Positions 15,988 to 24,415 of a DNA stretch of 64,000 bases are shown in pieces; positions within the stretch are counted from its first letter, which is position 1; each line of letters starts with the position of its first letter. The stretch spans positions 310,001 through 374,000 of the forward strand of contig NZ_CP119791.1 of assembly GCF_029338295.1 (NCBI RefSeq). Direction: 5' to 3'. Made by a program: the position numbers and the translations under genes. Source of the DNA: Haladaptatus sp. QDMS2. GTDB taxonomy: Archaea > Halobacteriota > Halobacteria > Halobacteriales > Halococcaceae. The notes beneath the pieces are model-generated. The model ran no database searches, was not told the origin of the DNA, and worked only from the letters and a program-made list of their open reading frames with translations.

Positions 15988-16503
15988 CTATCGGTAGACC
16001 TGTACCTGCTCTAAGACGACGTCCTCTTTTGGCTTGTCGCGTGGCCCGGTGTCTACGTTGCCGATTTCACGGACGACGTCCATGCCGTCGGTGACCTTCC
16101 CGAACACGGCGTGGCGGTTGTCGAGGTGCGGCTGTGGGGCGAGCGTGATGAAGAACTGCGACCCGTTCGTGTTCGGCCCGCGGTTCGCCATCGAGAGGAC
16201 GCCCTCGTCGTCGTGTTTGAGCTCGGGGTGGAACTCGTCTTCGAACGTGTAGCCCGGACCGCCCGTCCCGTCGCCTTTCGGGTCACCGGTCTGAATCATG
16301 AAGTCCTCGATGATTCGGTGGAACAGGATGTCGTTGTAGAGCGGTTCGCTCATCTCTTCGCCCGTCTCCGGGTGGGTCCACGACTTCGAGCCTGTTGCGA
16401 GGCCGATGAAGTTCTCGACCGTCTCCGGGGCACGGTCCTGGAAGAGTTCGACTTCGATGGTCCCGTGGTTCGTCTGAATCTTGGCGGTTGGGTTGTCGCT
16501 CAT
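15988..16503 (-). CDS. Peptidyl-prolyl cis-trans isomerase, cyclophilin type
   Basis: A 171-aa cyclophilin. The catalytic Arg region is FHRIIEDFMIQTGDP, the core motif GSQFFITLAPQPHLD, and HAVFGKV is the C-terminal strand. No signal peptide, so it is cytoplasmic. It speeds proline isomerisation during folding. Length and motifs are complete. Confidence 0.93.
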   Translation of the reverse strand: MSDNPTAKIQTNHGTIEVELFQDRAPETVENFIGLATGSKSWTHPETGEEMSEPLYNDILFHRIIEDFMIQTGDPKGDGTGGPGYTFEDEFHPELKHDDEGVLSMANRGPNTNGSQFFITLAPQPHLDNRHAVFGKVTDGMDVVREIGNVDTGPRDKPKEDVVLEQVQVYR

Positions 16504-16543
16504 GCCCCCAACCTAGCAACGGCGTCAGAAAACGATGCCGGTG

Positions 16544-17608
16544 TTAGAACGATTGGAGGTCGGAGAGAACGGCCGCCGCACTGCCGTCGTCGAGCACTTC
16601 GCGGGCCTGTTCGAGGCCGGCGTCGAGCGAATCGACGTCGCCACGGGTGAAGATACGGAACGCCCCGTTGAGGACGATTGCATCGGCGAACTGGTCGGTG
16701 CGCTCGCCAGAGAGCACTTCACGGGTGATGGTCGCCGAATCGGCGTCCACGTTCTCGACTTCGAGGTCCTCACTCGCGAAGTCCATGCCGTACTCGGCGG
16801 TCTGAATCTCGAAGTCCGAGAAGTCGCCCTCGTCCCAGACGGCGACCTTCGTCGAACCGGGGCGGATGTCGTCGTAGCCCTCCATCCCCTGGAACATGAC
16901 GACGCGCGAGCGGTCCTGCGTCTCGCACTCCTGGAACGTGTCGATGATGCGCTTTGCGAAGGCGAGGTGGTAGAAACTGCCGAGGTGAACGTCCGCATTC
17001 GCGGGGTTCGCGAGCGTCTCGATGGTGTTCACGAAGGTGCGCACGCCCATCATGTCACGGCGCTCCCAGAGGCCGTGGATGCCGGGGTTGAAGTTCGGCT
17101 GGTAGTAGAACCCGAAGCCGGTTTCGTCGACCATGTCCGCGCTCTCCTGTGGCGAGAGGTCCGTGCGGACGCCGAGTTCGTCGAGCACGTGCTTGTAGGC
17201 GGTCGCCTTCTGGGTCGGGACGCGGTCGCCACTATGGACGACGACCGGAGTTCCGGCCGCGGCTGCGACGAGTCCTGCACCGACGCCGAGCAGTGCCGTC
17301 GAGTGTTTGCCGTCGTAGTTTGCCCCGCAGTCTACGGGGTCTACCTTCGGTTCTGCAACCTCGACCGACTCGTCTGTCATCACGTCGGTGAACGCGGCGA
17401 GTTCCTCTGGTGTGTTGCGCTTCCAGCGGTTCGCGAGCCAGAACGCGCCGAGCGTCGTGTGGTCCGGTTCCTGGGCCAGAATCCGGGAGAAGGCTTCGCG
17501 GGCCTGCTCGCGGGTCATGTCGTCTGCGGATTTGTGCCCCGAGCCGACGACCTCCGTCATGAGGCGCTTGAGCGGCCAATCGCCAAACTCCTGGGTCGAT
17601 TTCGTCAT
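16544..17608 (-). CDS. TrpD2-like phosphoribosyltransferase family protein
   Basis: A 354-aa protein of the anthranilate phosphoribosyltransferase/glycosyltransferase-family-3 fold: N-terminal helical domain (to about residue 70) and alpha/beta domain. The TrpD PRPP motif GTGGD is replaced by CGANYDGK, and KHGNR by VHSGDRVPT, as in TrpD2/YbiB paralogues, which lack anthranilate activity. No trp gene is adjacent. I therefore do not call it TrpD; activity unknown. The start at 17608 gives MTKSTQEFGDWPLKRLM. Confidence 0.75.
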   Translation of the reverse strand: MTKSTQEFGDWPLKRLMTEVVGSGHKSADDMTREQAREAFSRILAQEPDHTTLGAFWLANRWKRNTPEELAAFTDVMTDESVEVAEPKVDPVDCGANYDGKHSTALLGVGAGLVAAAAGTPVVVHSGDRVPTQKATAYKHVLDELGVRTDLSPQESADMVDETGFGFYYQPNFNPGIHGLWERRDMMGVRTFVNTIETLANPANADVHLGSFYHLAFAKRIIDTFQECETQDRSRVVMFQGMEGYDDIRPGSTKVAVWDEGDFSDFEIQTAEYGMDFASEDLEVENVDADSATITREVLSGERTDQFADAIVLNGAFRIFTRGDVDSLDAGLEQAREVLDDGSAAAVLSDLQSF

Positions 17609-17686
17609 GGTCGCGGGTTGGGAAGCCGCGAGCAAAAGCGTCCCGCTTGCGCTGGGGAAACGACCTTCGTGTCCGCCATCGAACTA

Positions 17687-18202
17687 ATGGGCATGGTTGG
17701 CCTCACGCCCCTCGTTCCGGACACTCCGGAGTTCGAGACGGCCATCCGCCTTTACTGCGACATCTTCGACAACGACTACGACCTCGTCAGCGGGCGCTTC
17801 GAGCGCCACACCACCTATCCAGACTACCGGGGCTTTCTGGCACTCGACGGCGACGAGGTCGTCGGGTACGTCTACGGTTACACCTCCGCCCGGGGGCAGT
17901 TCTACCACGAATCGCTTCGCGCGGTCATGCCCGAAGAAGTCGCAAACGCGTGGCTCGCAGACTGCTTCGAGTTCGTCGAACTCGGCGTCGCCGCCCACGC
18001 GCGCAGAAACGGAATAGGTAGACTCCTCCACGACGCGCTCCTCGATGGCCTCCCCCACGAAACGAGCGTCCTGACCACGCACGTCGAAAACGACGCCGCT
18101 CGCTGCATGTACGAAGGGCTGGGCTGGCAGGTCATCCACCGCCCGTTCGTCCTCGACGGCGGGAGCGAGATGGTCGTAATGGGCAAACGGCTCCGCGATT
18201 AA
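17687..18202 (+). CDS. GNAT-family N-acetyltransferase
   Basis: A 171-aa GNAT. The acetyl-CoA motif A is ELGVAAHARRNGIGRLLHDAL (Q/RxxGxG/A as RRNGIG), with motif B ending in MYEGLGWQVIHRP. Substrate unknown. The start may be the ATG at 17687 or 17693. It is divergent from the TrpD2-like gene and convergent with the SDR gene, with overlapping stops. Confidence 0.85.
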   Translation: MGMVGLTPLVPDTPEFETAIRLYCDIFDNDYDLVSGRFERHTTYPDYRGFLALDGDEVVGYVYGYTSARGQFYHESLRAVMPEEVANAWLADCFEFVELGVAAHARRNGIGRLLHDALLDGLPHETSVLTTHVENDAARCMYEGLGWQVIHRPFVLDGGSEMVVMGKRLRD

Positions 18203-19077
18203 TCGAGCGGCAATTCGGCGCGCAATCCCAACTGCTCCACGCTCCACGTCCAGAGTCGCTTCTGGGCGTCGGTGTCGTACGTGTTCGACGCGCTCCTGAC
18301 TGCCTTCTCGCCGTCGAAGTAATTCCCCAAAACGCCCGCCACCTCGGGAGACGCGGCGAGGTAGATGCTCGTCTGTGCCCCGCCACGCTCGGAGGTGGTG
18401 AGTCCCGGAACCAGTCGCATCGCGTTGAATCCAGCCCGCGCCATGAGCGAGGAGTTTCGCGTGAGCCCAGTCTGGGGAATCACGCCCGGGTGGAGCGCGT
18501 TCGCGGTGACACCTGTTCCCTTCAACTGCCGGGCCAACTCGTAGGTGAACAGCACGTTCGCGAGTTTCGACTGGCCGTAGGCCTTCATCCCCGAGAACGA
18601 CCCTTCGAGCGAGAGGTCGTCGAAGTGCATCCGTGCACCGCGGTGGGCATCCGAGGAGACGACGACGATGCGACCTTGGATTGCGACCAGCATGTCGATG
18701 AGTTCGTAGGTGAGCAACATCGGCGCGAGGTGGTTCACGGCGAGTGTCTTTTCGACGCCAGTAGCAGTGAGTGTGCGTGTCCCCTCGAACGTCCCCGCGT
18801 TGTGGACGAGTATGTTGAGGCGGTCGTACTGCTCGCGGAACTCGCGTGCCAGTCGCCGTACCTCGTCTGGCTCGGCGAAATCGGCGATGAGGAGAGTCGC
18901 GCTTCCGTCGGTTTCGGCTTCGATGGTCGCGACAACTTTCTCGCCCGCCGCTCGATTTCGGCCGGTGATGACCACGTGCGCGCCCATCTCTGCGAGGCCG
19001 CGGGCTGTTTCGCGGCCGATGCCACTGGTCGCACCAGTGACCATGATGACCTGTCCCGAGAGGTCAACGGGTACCAT
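18199..19077 (-). CDS. Short-chain dehydrogenase/reductase
   Basis: A 292-aa classical SDR of the retinol-dehydrogenase/WWOX-like group. Cofactor motif TGATSGIG near residues 14-21; NAG at HNAGTF; catalytic Ser in VVSSDAHRG; catalytic YxxxK as YGQSK. An Arg after the first strand (TGRNR) suggests NADP preference. Substrate unknown. The start at 19077 gives MVPVDLSGQVIMVTG. Confidence 0.88.
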   Translation of the reverse strand: MVPVDLSGQVIMVTGATSGIGRETARGLAEMGAHVVITGRNRAAGEKVVATIEAETDGSATLLIADFAEPDEVRRLAREFREQYDRLNILVHNAGTFEGTRTLTATGVEKTLAVNHLAPMLLTYELIDMLVAIQGRIVVVSSDAHRGARMHFDDLSLEGSFSGMKAYGQSKLANVLFTYELARQLKGTGVTANALHPGVIPQTGLTRNSSLMARAGFNAMRLVPGLTTSERGGAQTSIYLAASPEVAGVLGNYFDGEKAVRSASNTYDTDAQKRLWTWSVEQLGLRAELPLD

Positions 19078-19156
19078 GGTTTGGTTTCGGGGTTGGACGT
19101 TGATAATCCCACTCCAGACCGACAAAGGGTAATTTCCCGAGTCCTATCTGCAGACA

Positions 19157-20194
19157 ATGAGCAGGCCGGCCGACTGGCGCGCCAGCATCGAGGACGTAGA
19201 CGCCCGCCTTGTAGACGAGTATCAGAGTGGCTTCCCCGTCTGTGAACGCCCCTTCCGCGTCGTGGGCGAGCAACTCGGCATCTCCGAAGAGGAGGCCCTC
19301 CAGCGAGTGCAGACCCTCCGCGAGCTGGGCGTGTTCCGACGCTTCGGCGCGGTGCTCAACCCGCCGGTCATCGGGAGTTCGACCCTCGCCGCCGTCAAGG
19401 CCCCCGAAGACCGCTTCGACGAGGTAGCCGAGGTCATCAATAGCTACCAGCAGGTGAACCACAACTACCGCCGCGACCACGAGTGGAACATGTGGTTCGT
19501 CGTGACCGCCGGCTCCTTAGAGACACGCGACCGCATCCTCGCAGAAATCGAGGAGCGCACTGGCTGTGACGTGCTGAACCTTCCGATGCTCACGGACTTC
19601 TACATCAATCTGGAGTTCCCCGTGGTGAACGAGGATCGGTTCGCGCGCGAGAGTGGGGTTGCTTCGGAAATCGAAGCTACGAACATCTCGGAGCAGGCGA
19701 CGGGCACACTCTCGAAACTCGACGCGCGCCTCCTCGTCGAAATCCAGGCCGGCTTCCCGCTCACGCTGACTCCCTACGCCGACATCGCGGCGGCAATCGA
19801 CGCCACCACCGCGGAGATCATCGATGCCATCACGCGCCTCACCGAGGACGGCGCAATCAAGCGAATCGGCTGTGTCGTCAATCACATCGTCACCGGATTC
19901 GACGCCAACTGCATGGTCGTCTGGGACGTGCCCGACGACGAACTGGACGCCCGTGGCCTCGAAGCGGGTGGCCTGCCCTACGTCACGCTCTGCTACCACC
20001 GTCCGCGCCGCCCGGAGCAGGGCTGGCCGTACAACCTCTTTACCATGATTCACGGACGCGACCCTGAGGCGGTGGACGAGAAAATCGACGAGTTGGCCCG
20101 TGACGTGCTGCCGTTCGACCACGAACGTCTCTACTCGACTGCGACGCTCAAACAGACGGGTGCGCAGTACGAAGAACTGGTCGGAAGCGAGTAG
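19157..20194 (+). CDS. ahbAB: Siroheme decarboxylase, fused AhbA-AhbB type
   Basis: A 345-aa protein made of two Lrp/AsnC-like modules: about residues 1-165 (GFPVCERPFRVVGEQLG) and 185-345 (GFPLTLTPYADIAAAI). Each has a winged helix followed by a RAM-like domain containing the family's FRRFGAV / IKRIGCVVNH strand. AhbA and AhbB convert siroheme to 12,18-didecarboxysiroheme in the archaeal alternative haem pathway; haloarchaea often carry the fusion. Earlier annotations call these AsnC regulators. The downstream hairpin plus T-run at 20236-20265 looks like its terminator. Confidence 0.85.
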   Translation: MSRPADWRASIEDVDARLVDEYQSGFPVCERPFRVVGEQLGISEEEALQRVQTLRELGVFRRFGAVLNPPVIGSSTLAAVKAPEDRFDEVAEVINSYQQVNHNYRRDHEWNMWFVVTAGSLETRDRILAEIEERTGCDVLNLPMLTDFYINLEFPVVNEDRFARESGVASEIEATNISEQATGTLSKLDARLLVEIQAGFPLTLTPYADIAAAIDATTAEIIDAITRLTEDGAIKRIGCVVNHIVTGFDANCMVVWDVPDDELDARGLEAGGLPYVTLCYHRPRRPEQGWPYNLFTMIHGRDPEAVDEKIDELARDVLPFDHERLYSTATLKQTGAQYEELVGSE

Positions 20195-20235
20195 TCGCGG
20201 AGAATCAAGCAAAAACCACGTTGCAAGCAATTGTC

Positions 20236-20268
20236 CCGCCGCGACCGAAGGGAGCGGCGGCCTTTTTC
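20236..20268 (+). terminator. Hairpin plus T-run after ahbAB
   Basis: Perfect 7-bp arms CCGCCGC (20236-20242) and GCGGCGG (20254-20260), followed by CCTTTTTCG. A second hairpin with arms GTGCGC/GCGCAC is at 20291-20305 between this site and the convergent small gene. Confidence 0.55.
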
Positions 20269-20323
20269 GTGAACGTTTTTGCAACGAGTGGTGCGCGAAG
20301 CGCACCCGAGTTGTAAAAAGGTT

Positions 20324-20581
20324 CTATCGATTCGCGGTCGTGAGCAGAACCGGCCCGACGAGCAGCAACACGAGGCCGAGCAGTGCCCAGTGGAACGGGC
20401 CGTCGACCGCCGGGATGATCATGAACAGGACCCCGAACATGGTCGTCTGGAGCGCGAGGACCTTCTGCGATTTCAGCGGAAGGACGCCCAGCGTCGCCAG
20501 GATGAACAGGAAGAAGATTGCCTGTCCCAGGTCGTACTGGAGCAGGAAATTGTCAATCACCTGCATCGGTAGCGCGAACAT
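20324..20581 (-). CDS. Small membrane protein, three helices
   Basis: An 85-aa hydrophobic protein with predicted helices at residues ~18-36 (GQAIFFLFILATLGVLPL), ~42-60 and ~64-80. No known motif. Starts at 20581 or the inner Met at residue 6 are both possible. It lies 41 bp after the next small membrane-protein gene on the same strand. Confidence 0.7.
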   Translation of the reverse strand: MFALPMQVIDNFLLQYDLGQAIFFLFILATLGVLPLKSQKVLALQTTMFGVLFMIIPAVDGPFHWALLGLVLLLVGPVLLTTANR

Positions 20582-20622
20582 TCTTGGTCGATACTCCCGC
20601 CGTTTAGGCCTTTAAACTTCCG

Positions 20623-20844
20623 TTACCCGGTTGGACTCGAGATGTCGAGCGGCCGAATCCAGACGTACCAGATGATGAGTACCATCGTCACGTACCCCGT
20701 CGCCCAGACGGCCCGGCCGATGCCCGGATAGCCGGACGTCGTGAGGAAGTAGTCGGCGAGGCCGGAGCCAAGCACGCCCACGACGAGCACGAGCGCGAGC
20801 TTTACTTTCTCGGAAACGAGAATCGACCCCTGTGGCTGGTCCAT
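20623..20844 (-). CDS. Small membrane protein, two helices
   Basis: A 73-aa protein: a short hydrophilic N-terminus (MDQPQGSILVSEKVK), one helix at ~15-35 (LALVLVVGVLGSGLADYF) and one at ~45-63 (WATGYVTMVLIIWYVWI). Function unknown. The start at 20844 is chosen because the upstream extension is Arg-rich and antisense to the next gene's control region. Confidence 0.7.
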   Translation of the reverse strand: MDQPQGSILVSEKVKLALVLVVGVLGSGLADYFLTTSGYPGIGRAVWATGYVTMVLIIWYVWIRPLDISSPTG

Positions 20845-20921
20845 ACCGGCGGTTAGGGCTGGAAGGGCCTGAATCGCACGGTTTCCACGTGCTTTTTCGT
20901 GTGAACCAGCTAACTCTTCGT

Positions 20922-22118
20922 ATGGACTACCGCCCGATACCCGACTCAGACGAACGGGCCTTCTTCGACATCGGTCAGTATGCCTTCCGTCCTGAGGAAC
21001 ACCCAACAGACGAGGCCTTCGAGGAGCGAAAGCCCTACGACCGCGAGAACCGCGGCCTCTACGACGGCGACGATTTACTCGCGATAAGCGGCTGGCACGA
21101 CTTCACGCTCTCGCTGCGCGGCGAGTGGGTGCGCGTCGGCGGCGTGTCGAGCGTGGCGACCCCGCCAGAACACCGGCGCAAGGGCTACGTCCAGCGGATG
21201 CTCGCCGCGATGCTCGAGGAGTTCCGCGAAGCTGGCATCGACTACTCTGCGCTCTGGCCCTTCGAGTACGAGTTCTACCGCAAGTACGGCTGGGGGACGT
21301 GCAACAAGCGCACCCAGTGGACGTTCGAGACGGAGGCGCTCGAAGGCGTGATTCCCGCGCCGAAGGGCGAGTTCCGCCGCCTCTCGAAAGACGACATTTC
21401 GGCGCTTCGGGACCTCCACGAGCAGTTTTCGACGGGGTGGAATCTCGCCATGCGCCGAACCGAGAACTGGTGGACCCATCGCATCTTCGAATCGTCGTGG
21501 ACAGACCCGTACGTGTACGGCTGGGAACTGGACGGTGAACTGCGGGCCGCAGTCGTCTACAGCGTCAAATCAGCGACCACCGGAATGGCGGAGGAGCGCA
21601 CACTCCGCTCGTGGGACATGGCATATACCGACGACGAAGCATACCAGCAGCTCTTGCGATTTTTCTATCACCATCTCTCGCAGATGGACAAGATTCACCT
21701 GTTCGCGGCGGCGGATACGTCGCTGTTCGACCGGGTTCGTGACCCGCGCGCGCTCGACTGCGAAGTCGTGACCGGCCCGATGTTCCGCCTGACGGACGTG
21801 CAATCCGGTCTCTCACGGCTTCTCTATCCCGAAGACGCCGTCGGAAGCGTTGTCCTCGATGTGACCGACTCGCTCGTGTCCTGGAACGAGGGAACCTTCG
21901 AATTCTCCGTCGGGGAGGGGCGGGCGACGTGCGAACCGACGGACGCGGAGGCGGACGCAGCGGTCGATATCGCTACTCTCTCACAACTTGCTGTGGGCTA
22001 TCTCACTCCCGAGGAAGCGCGTCGCTACGGCGGCCTTTCGACCGATTCAGAAACGGTGATGGACCTGCTCACGGCGGCGTTCCCGCGCTACCGAACGTAC
22101 CTGCGCGAGTTCTTCTAG
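20922..22118 (+). CDS. Eis-like GNAT acetyltransferase with SCP2-like C-terminus
   Basis: A 398-aa protein. The N-terminal GNAT domain has VSSVATPPEHRRKGYVQRML (acetyl-CoA motif RRKGYV) and the YGWGTCNKRTQW region. A second GNAT-like half and a C-terminal SCP2-like domain follow (about 300-398, FEFSVGEGRATCEPT). This three-part layout matches the Eis/DUF4111-type family of multi-acetylating enzymes. Substrate in archaea unknown. The start at 20922 gives MDYRPIPDSDERAFF. The stop overlaps that of the convergent lipoprotein gene. Confidence 0.82.
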   Translation: MDYRPIPDSDERAFFDIGQYAFRPEEHPTDEAFEERKPYDRENRGLYDGDDLLAISGWHDFTLSLRGEWVRVGGVSSVATPPEHRRKGYVQRMLAAMLEEFREAGIDYSALWPFEYEFYRKYGWGTCNKRTQWTFETEALEGVIPAPKGEFRRLSKDDISALRDLHEQFSTGWNLAMRRTENWWTHRIFESSWTDPYVYGWELDGELRAAVVYSVKSATTGMAEERTLRSWDMAYTDDEAYQQLLRFFYHHLSQMDKIHLFAAADTSLFDRVRDPRALDCEVVTGPMFRLTDVQSGLSRLLYPEDAVGSVVLDVTDSLVSWNEGTFEFSVGEGRATCEPTDAEADAAVDIATLSQLAVGYLTPEEARRYGGLSTDSETVMDLLTAAFPRYRTYLREFF

Positions 22119-22936
22119 GCCGCGCAGGATTCTTCGACGAACGACACGAGCAGGTCGGTGAGTGTGTCTGCGTGAGGCGACTCGAAGATGCGTTGGGCGT
22201 GAGTGTCGCTTTCGAGCATCACGAGGCGCTTCGGGTCGGACGCGTTCTCGTGGAGTTGTTTCGCCGTGTCCACGAATCGTTGGTCGTCGTCTTTGCCCAC
22301 GACGAACAGTTTTCGTCCCTGCAACTGGGGGGCGACGTCTACGCCACCGGCGGCGGAGATGCCCATCACACCCGCGACAGCGCCGTTTTCTGCCTGCGCG
22401 TTCGCATGGACGACCGCTTCGCCGCCGGAACTCCCGCCGACGAGAACGACGTTCGAGACGCCCGCTTTGGATTTGAGATAGGAGACTGCGCCGAGGACGG
22501 CCCCTGCCGGGTCGTCTCTCTCGTCTATCGGGAGTGCGGTGTAGCCCGCGGCGGCGAGCAACTGCGCCTGTGGTTTCCAGCTCTCGCGGTCGAGATTTAT
22601 CTGTGGGACCATGACGACGCCGCAGTCGCCACTCCCGAACAGGGTACCTTCGATTTCAGCGTCTGCGGTTGAGGTGAACGTCACGTCAGCCCCCTCGAAG
22701 GAGGCGGGTTCTGGCGTGGCCGTGGTCTTCTCGGTATCTGCGTCGGTTTCCGCTTCGATTTCGGCGGCCGTCGTCTGTGCCGCCGTCTGCGTCGTGGTGG
22801 TCCCATCGTCCGCCTCTGACTCGGACGTGGTCGCATCATCGGCACCTCCCTGCGAGGAACACCCCGCAAGTGGAACGGCGAGCGCAGACCCGGACAGCAC
22901 CAACAGTCGTCGTCGCGACAGATTCTTCCCGGTCAT
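22115..22936 (-). CDS. Tat-exported lipoprotein with alpha/beta-hydrolase fold
   Basis: A 273-aa protein. The N-terminus has SRRRLLV (twin-arginine) and lipobox LAGC, then a Thr/Ser/Glu-rich linker (~residues 35-75). The hydrolase domain has nucleophile elbow GGSSGG, an acid in VVGKDDDQRF and a candidate His in DTHAQRIF. It would act on the outer face of the membrane. It resembles dienelactone-hydrolase/dipeptidyl-peptidase-like esterases; substrate unknown. The start at 22936 puts the Tat motif near the N-terminus. Confidence 0.82.
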   Translation of the reverse strand: MTGKNLSRRRLLVLSGSALAVPLAGCSSQGGADDATTSESEADDGTTTTQTAAQTTAAEIEAETDADTEKTTATPEPASFEGADVTFTSTADAEIEGTLFGSGDCGVVMVPQINLDRESWKPQAQLLAAAGYTALPIDERDDPAGAVLGAVSYLKSKAGVSNVVLVGGSSGGEAVVHANAQAENGAVAGVMGISAAGGVDVAPQLQGRKLFVVGKDDDQRFVDTAKQLHENASDPKRLVMLESDTHAQRIFESPHADTLTDLLVSFVEESCAA

Positions 22937-23123
22937 TATCGTCCTTCCGTCCTTCAATTCCGTTATTATCTGGGGCCTAAAACCGACGTTTCACGTTAGT
23001 TCATCTTTTCAGACTGTCCCAATTCGCTATCCTGGGCTCGGTTGTGCGCACCGTCCTCCCAGTCGAGGGGGTCTCGCGCTTAGCTGACGGATAATAATGG
23101 GGATACAGCCGTCAGTACCTGGT

Positions 23124-23972
23124 ATGACACAGAAGAAATCCCGACGACGAATCCTCCAGTTGACCGGCGGCGCGGCCCTGTTCGGTCTCGCGGGCTGTTC
23201 TAGTATCGCAGACATGGGCGACGACCAGTACCAGGCTGACAACACGCCCGCGGACAACCAGTCCCAGCAGACTCAAACGCAGACGACCACGCAGGAGTCC
23301 ATCGACCAGTCGCCGGACGATGGCGAAAACAACGGCGAAAGTCAGGCGGTCACCCGCAAGAGCGAGGAAATCGTCCAGCCGGCCGGGGCGGTTCTCGACG
23401 CACCAGTCGAAGACACCGACTCCACGTACGCGGTCATGGGTTCGGCAGACGCGAGCGCGAAGATGACCCTCTACGGCAACTGGAAGTGCCCGTACACCCA
23501 GGAGTTCGCCGTCGGTGGTTTCCTCGACGAGATCGTCCGTGAGTACGTCGAACCGGGCGACCTGCAAATCGAGTACCGGTCGCTCTCCTATCTCGGTGGC
23601 GAACCGTTCCTCGGCCCGGACGCCCCACTCTCCGCACAGGCTGGCCTCGCCGCCTGGAACGAGGACCCGGAGAACTACTGGACGTACTTCGCGTACGTGT
23701 TCAAGAACCAGCCACAGGAGCGCTTCGACTGGGGGACCGTCCCACAGATGAAACTGTTCGCAGAGGAAGCTGGCATCTCGAACGTCGAGGCGTTCACCTC
23801 CGCGCTCGAAAACGACGAGTACCTCTCGGCCGTCGAGGCGACCACCGAGGCCGCAGCAGAAGTCAACGTCGCCACGGTTCCACGCATCGTCTTCGAGGAC
23901 GGCACGACGGTTCGTCCGACGGTCGACCCCGACGAGACGCGGTCGGAAATCGAAGCGCAAATCGACGCATAA
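23124..23972 (+). CDS. Tat-exported lipoprotein with DsbA-like thioredoxin fold, single active-site Cys
   Basis: A 282-aa protein. Tat motif SRRRILQ and lipobox LAGC, then a Gln/Asp/Thr-rich linker (~30-80). The DsbA-like domain begins YAVMGSADASAKMTLYGNW and has CPYT in place of CxxC, so the resolving cysteine is missing. The cis-Pro loop is VATVPRIVF. It may work as a monothiol oxidoreductase or isomerase, or as a partner-binding protein. Apart from the lipid cysteine it has no other Cys in the mature form. The structured RNA region follows 50 bp downstream. Confidence 0.85.
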   Translation: MTQKKSRRRILQLTGGAALFGLAGCSSIADMGDDQYQADNTPADNQSQQTQTQTTTQESIDQSPDDGENNGESQAVTRKSEEIVQPAGAVLDAPVEDTDSTYAVMGSADASAKMTLYGNWKCPYTQEFAVGGFLDEIVREYVEPGDLQIEYRSLSYLGGEPFLGPDAPLSAQAGLAAWNEDPENYWTYFAYVFKNQPQERFDWGTVPQMKLFAEEAGISNVEAFTSALENDEYLSAVEATTEAAAEVNVATVPRIVFEDGTTVRPTVDPDETRSEIEAQIDA

Positions 23973-24021
23973 AAAATCCGATAGTTGGCAGCAATACTTA
24001 TGCCTGTGGCTAATTAACCAT

Positions 24022-24365
24022 CAATCGCGGTTTGAAATAAACCCGCCATCCAACGTTCGCAATTCGTGCGGTCTCGCGCCGACACCTTTGCCCGGGGTGT
24101 CGCCGCACATCTCTCTCGCACGCGCGACGTTGACGCGGGGGTCGGTGGCCGTCACGCCCGTGACTGGACCGCCGACCATCGACCGAACGCGACGTATCTG
24201 CCCGGTACGTCGTCTTCGTGTCCGCGTGGCTGTTACTGTTCTGTCACGTGGGCGGGCCGGAACGCTCCGCCGGACGAACTTTGCCCGGGTTCGTCTGGCA
24301 GCACCCACGTTCGGCCTGCCCACCACCACGCTTTCGACGCCCGAGAGCGAGTGCCACGTCTCCTG
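24022..24365 (+). ncRNA. Predicted multi-hairpin RNA with three identical-loop stem-loops
   Basis: This ~345-nt stretch before moxR has no plausible gene but folds well. Three hairpins share a 9-nt loop, UUUGCCCGG or UCUGCCCGG: 24080-24102, 24190-24212 and 24270-24298. Their stems differ (CGACACC, CGACGUA, CCGGACGAAC) yet each pairs with its own partner. A 16-bp helix (24248-24264 with 24308-24323, one bulge) encloses the third. Others: 24027-24046, 24140-24177, 24329-24349. Wobbles G24072-U24296, G24254-U24317, U24146-G24171, U24333-G24345 and G24189-U24213 would be A-C mismatches on the minus strand, so plus is favoured. No RNase P or SRP signature seen. It may be a separate RNA or the moxR leader. 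Confidence 0.6.
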
Positions 24366-24415
24366 ACCGATTTAGCCTGCTGATAATTAAAGGGGTAGAG
24401 ACGCAGGCTCAGTAC

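Noticed and set aside
16544-17608. trpD (anthranilate phosphoribosyltransferase)
   Set aside because: The key motifs GTGGD and KHGNR are replaced and no trp genes are nearby.
19157-20194. AsnC-type transcription regulator
   Set aside because: Two fused AsnC-like modules with AhbA/AhbB patterns fit siroheme decarboxylase better.
24021-24329. Minus-strand open frame of ~100 aa over the RNA region
   Set aside because: It is Arg-rich with no domain or hydrophobic core, and base-pairing evidence explains the sequence better.
24022-24365. RNase P RNA or SRP RNA
   Set aside because: I could not find the conserved core segments of RNase P (such as the ACAGAA...GGCUUA type 3' block) or the SRP helix-8 loop, and both lack the triple identical loops seen here.
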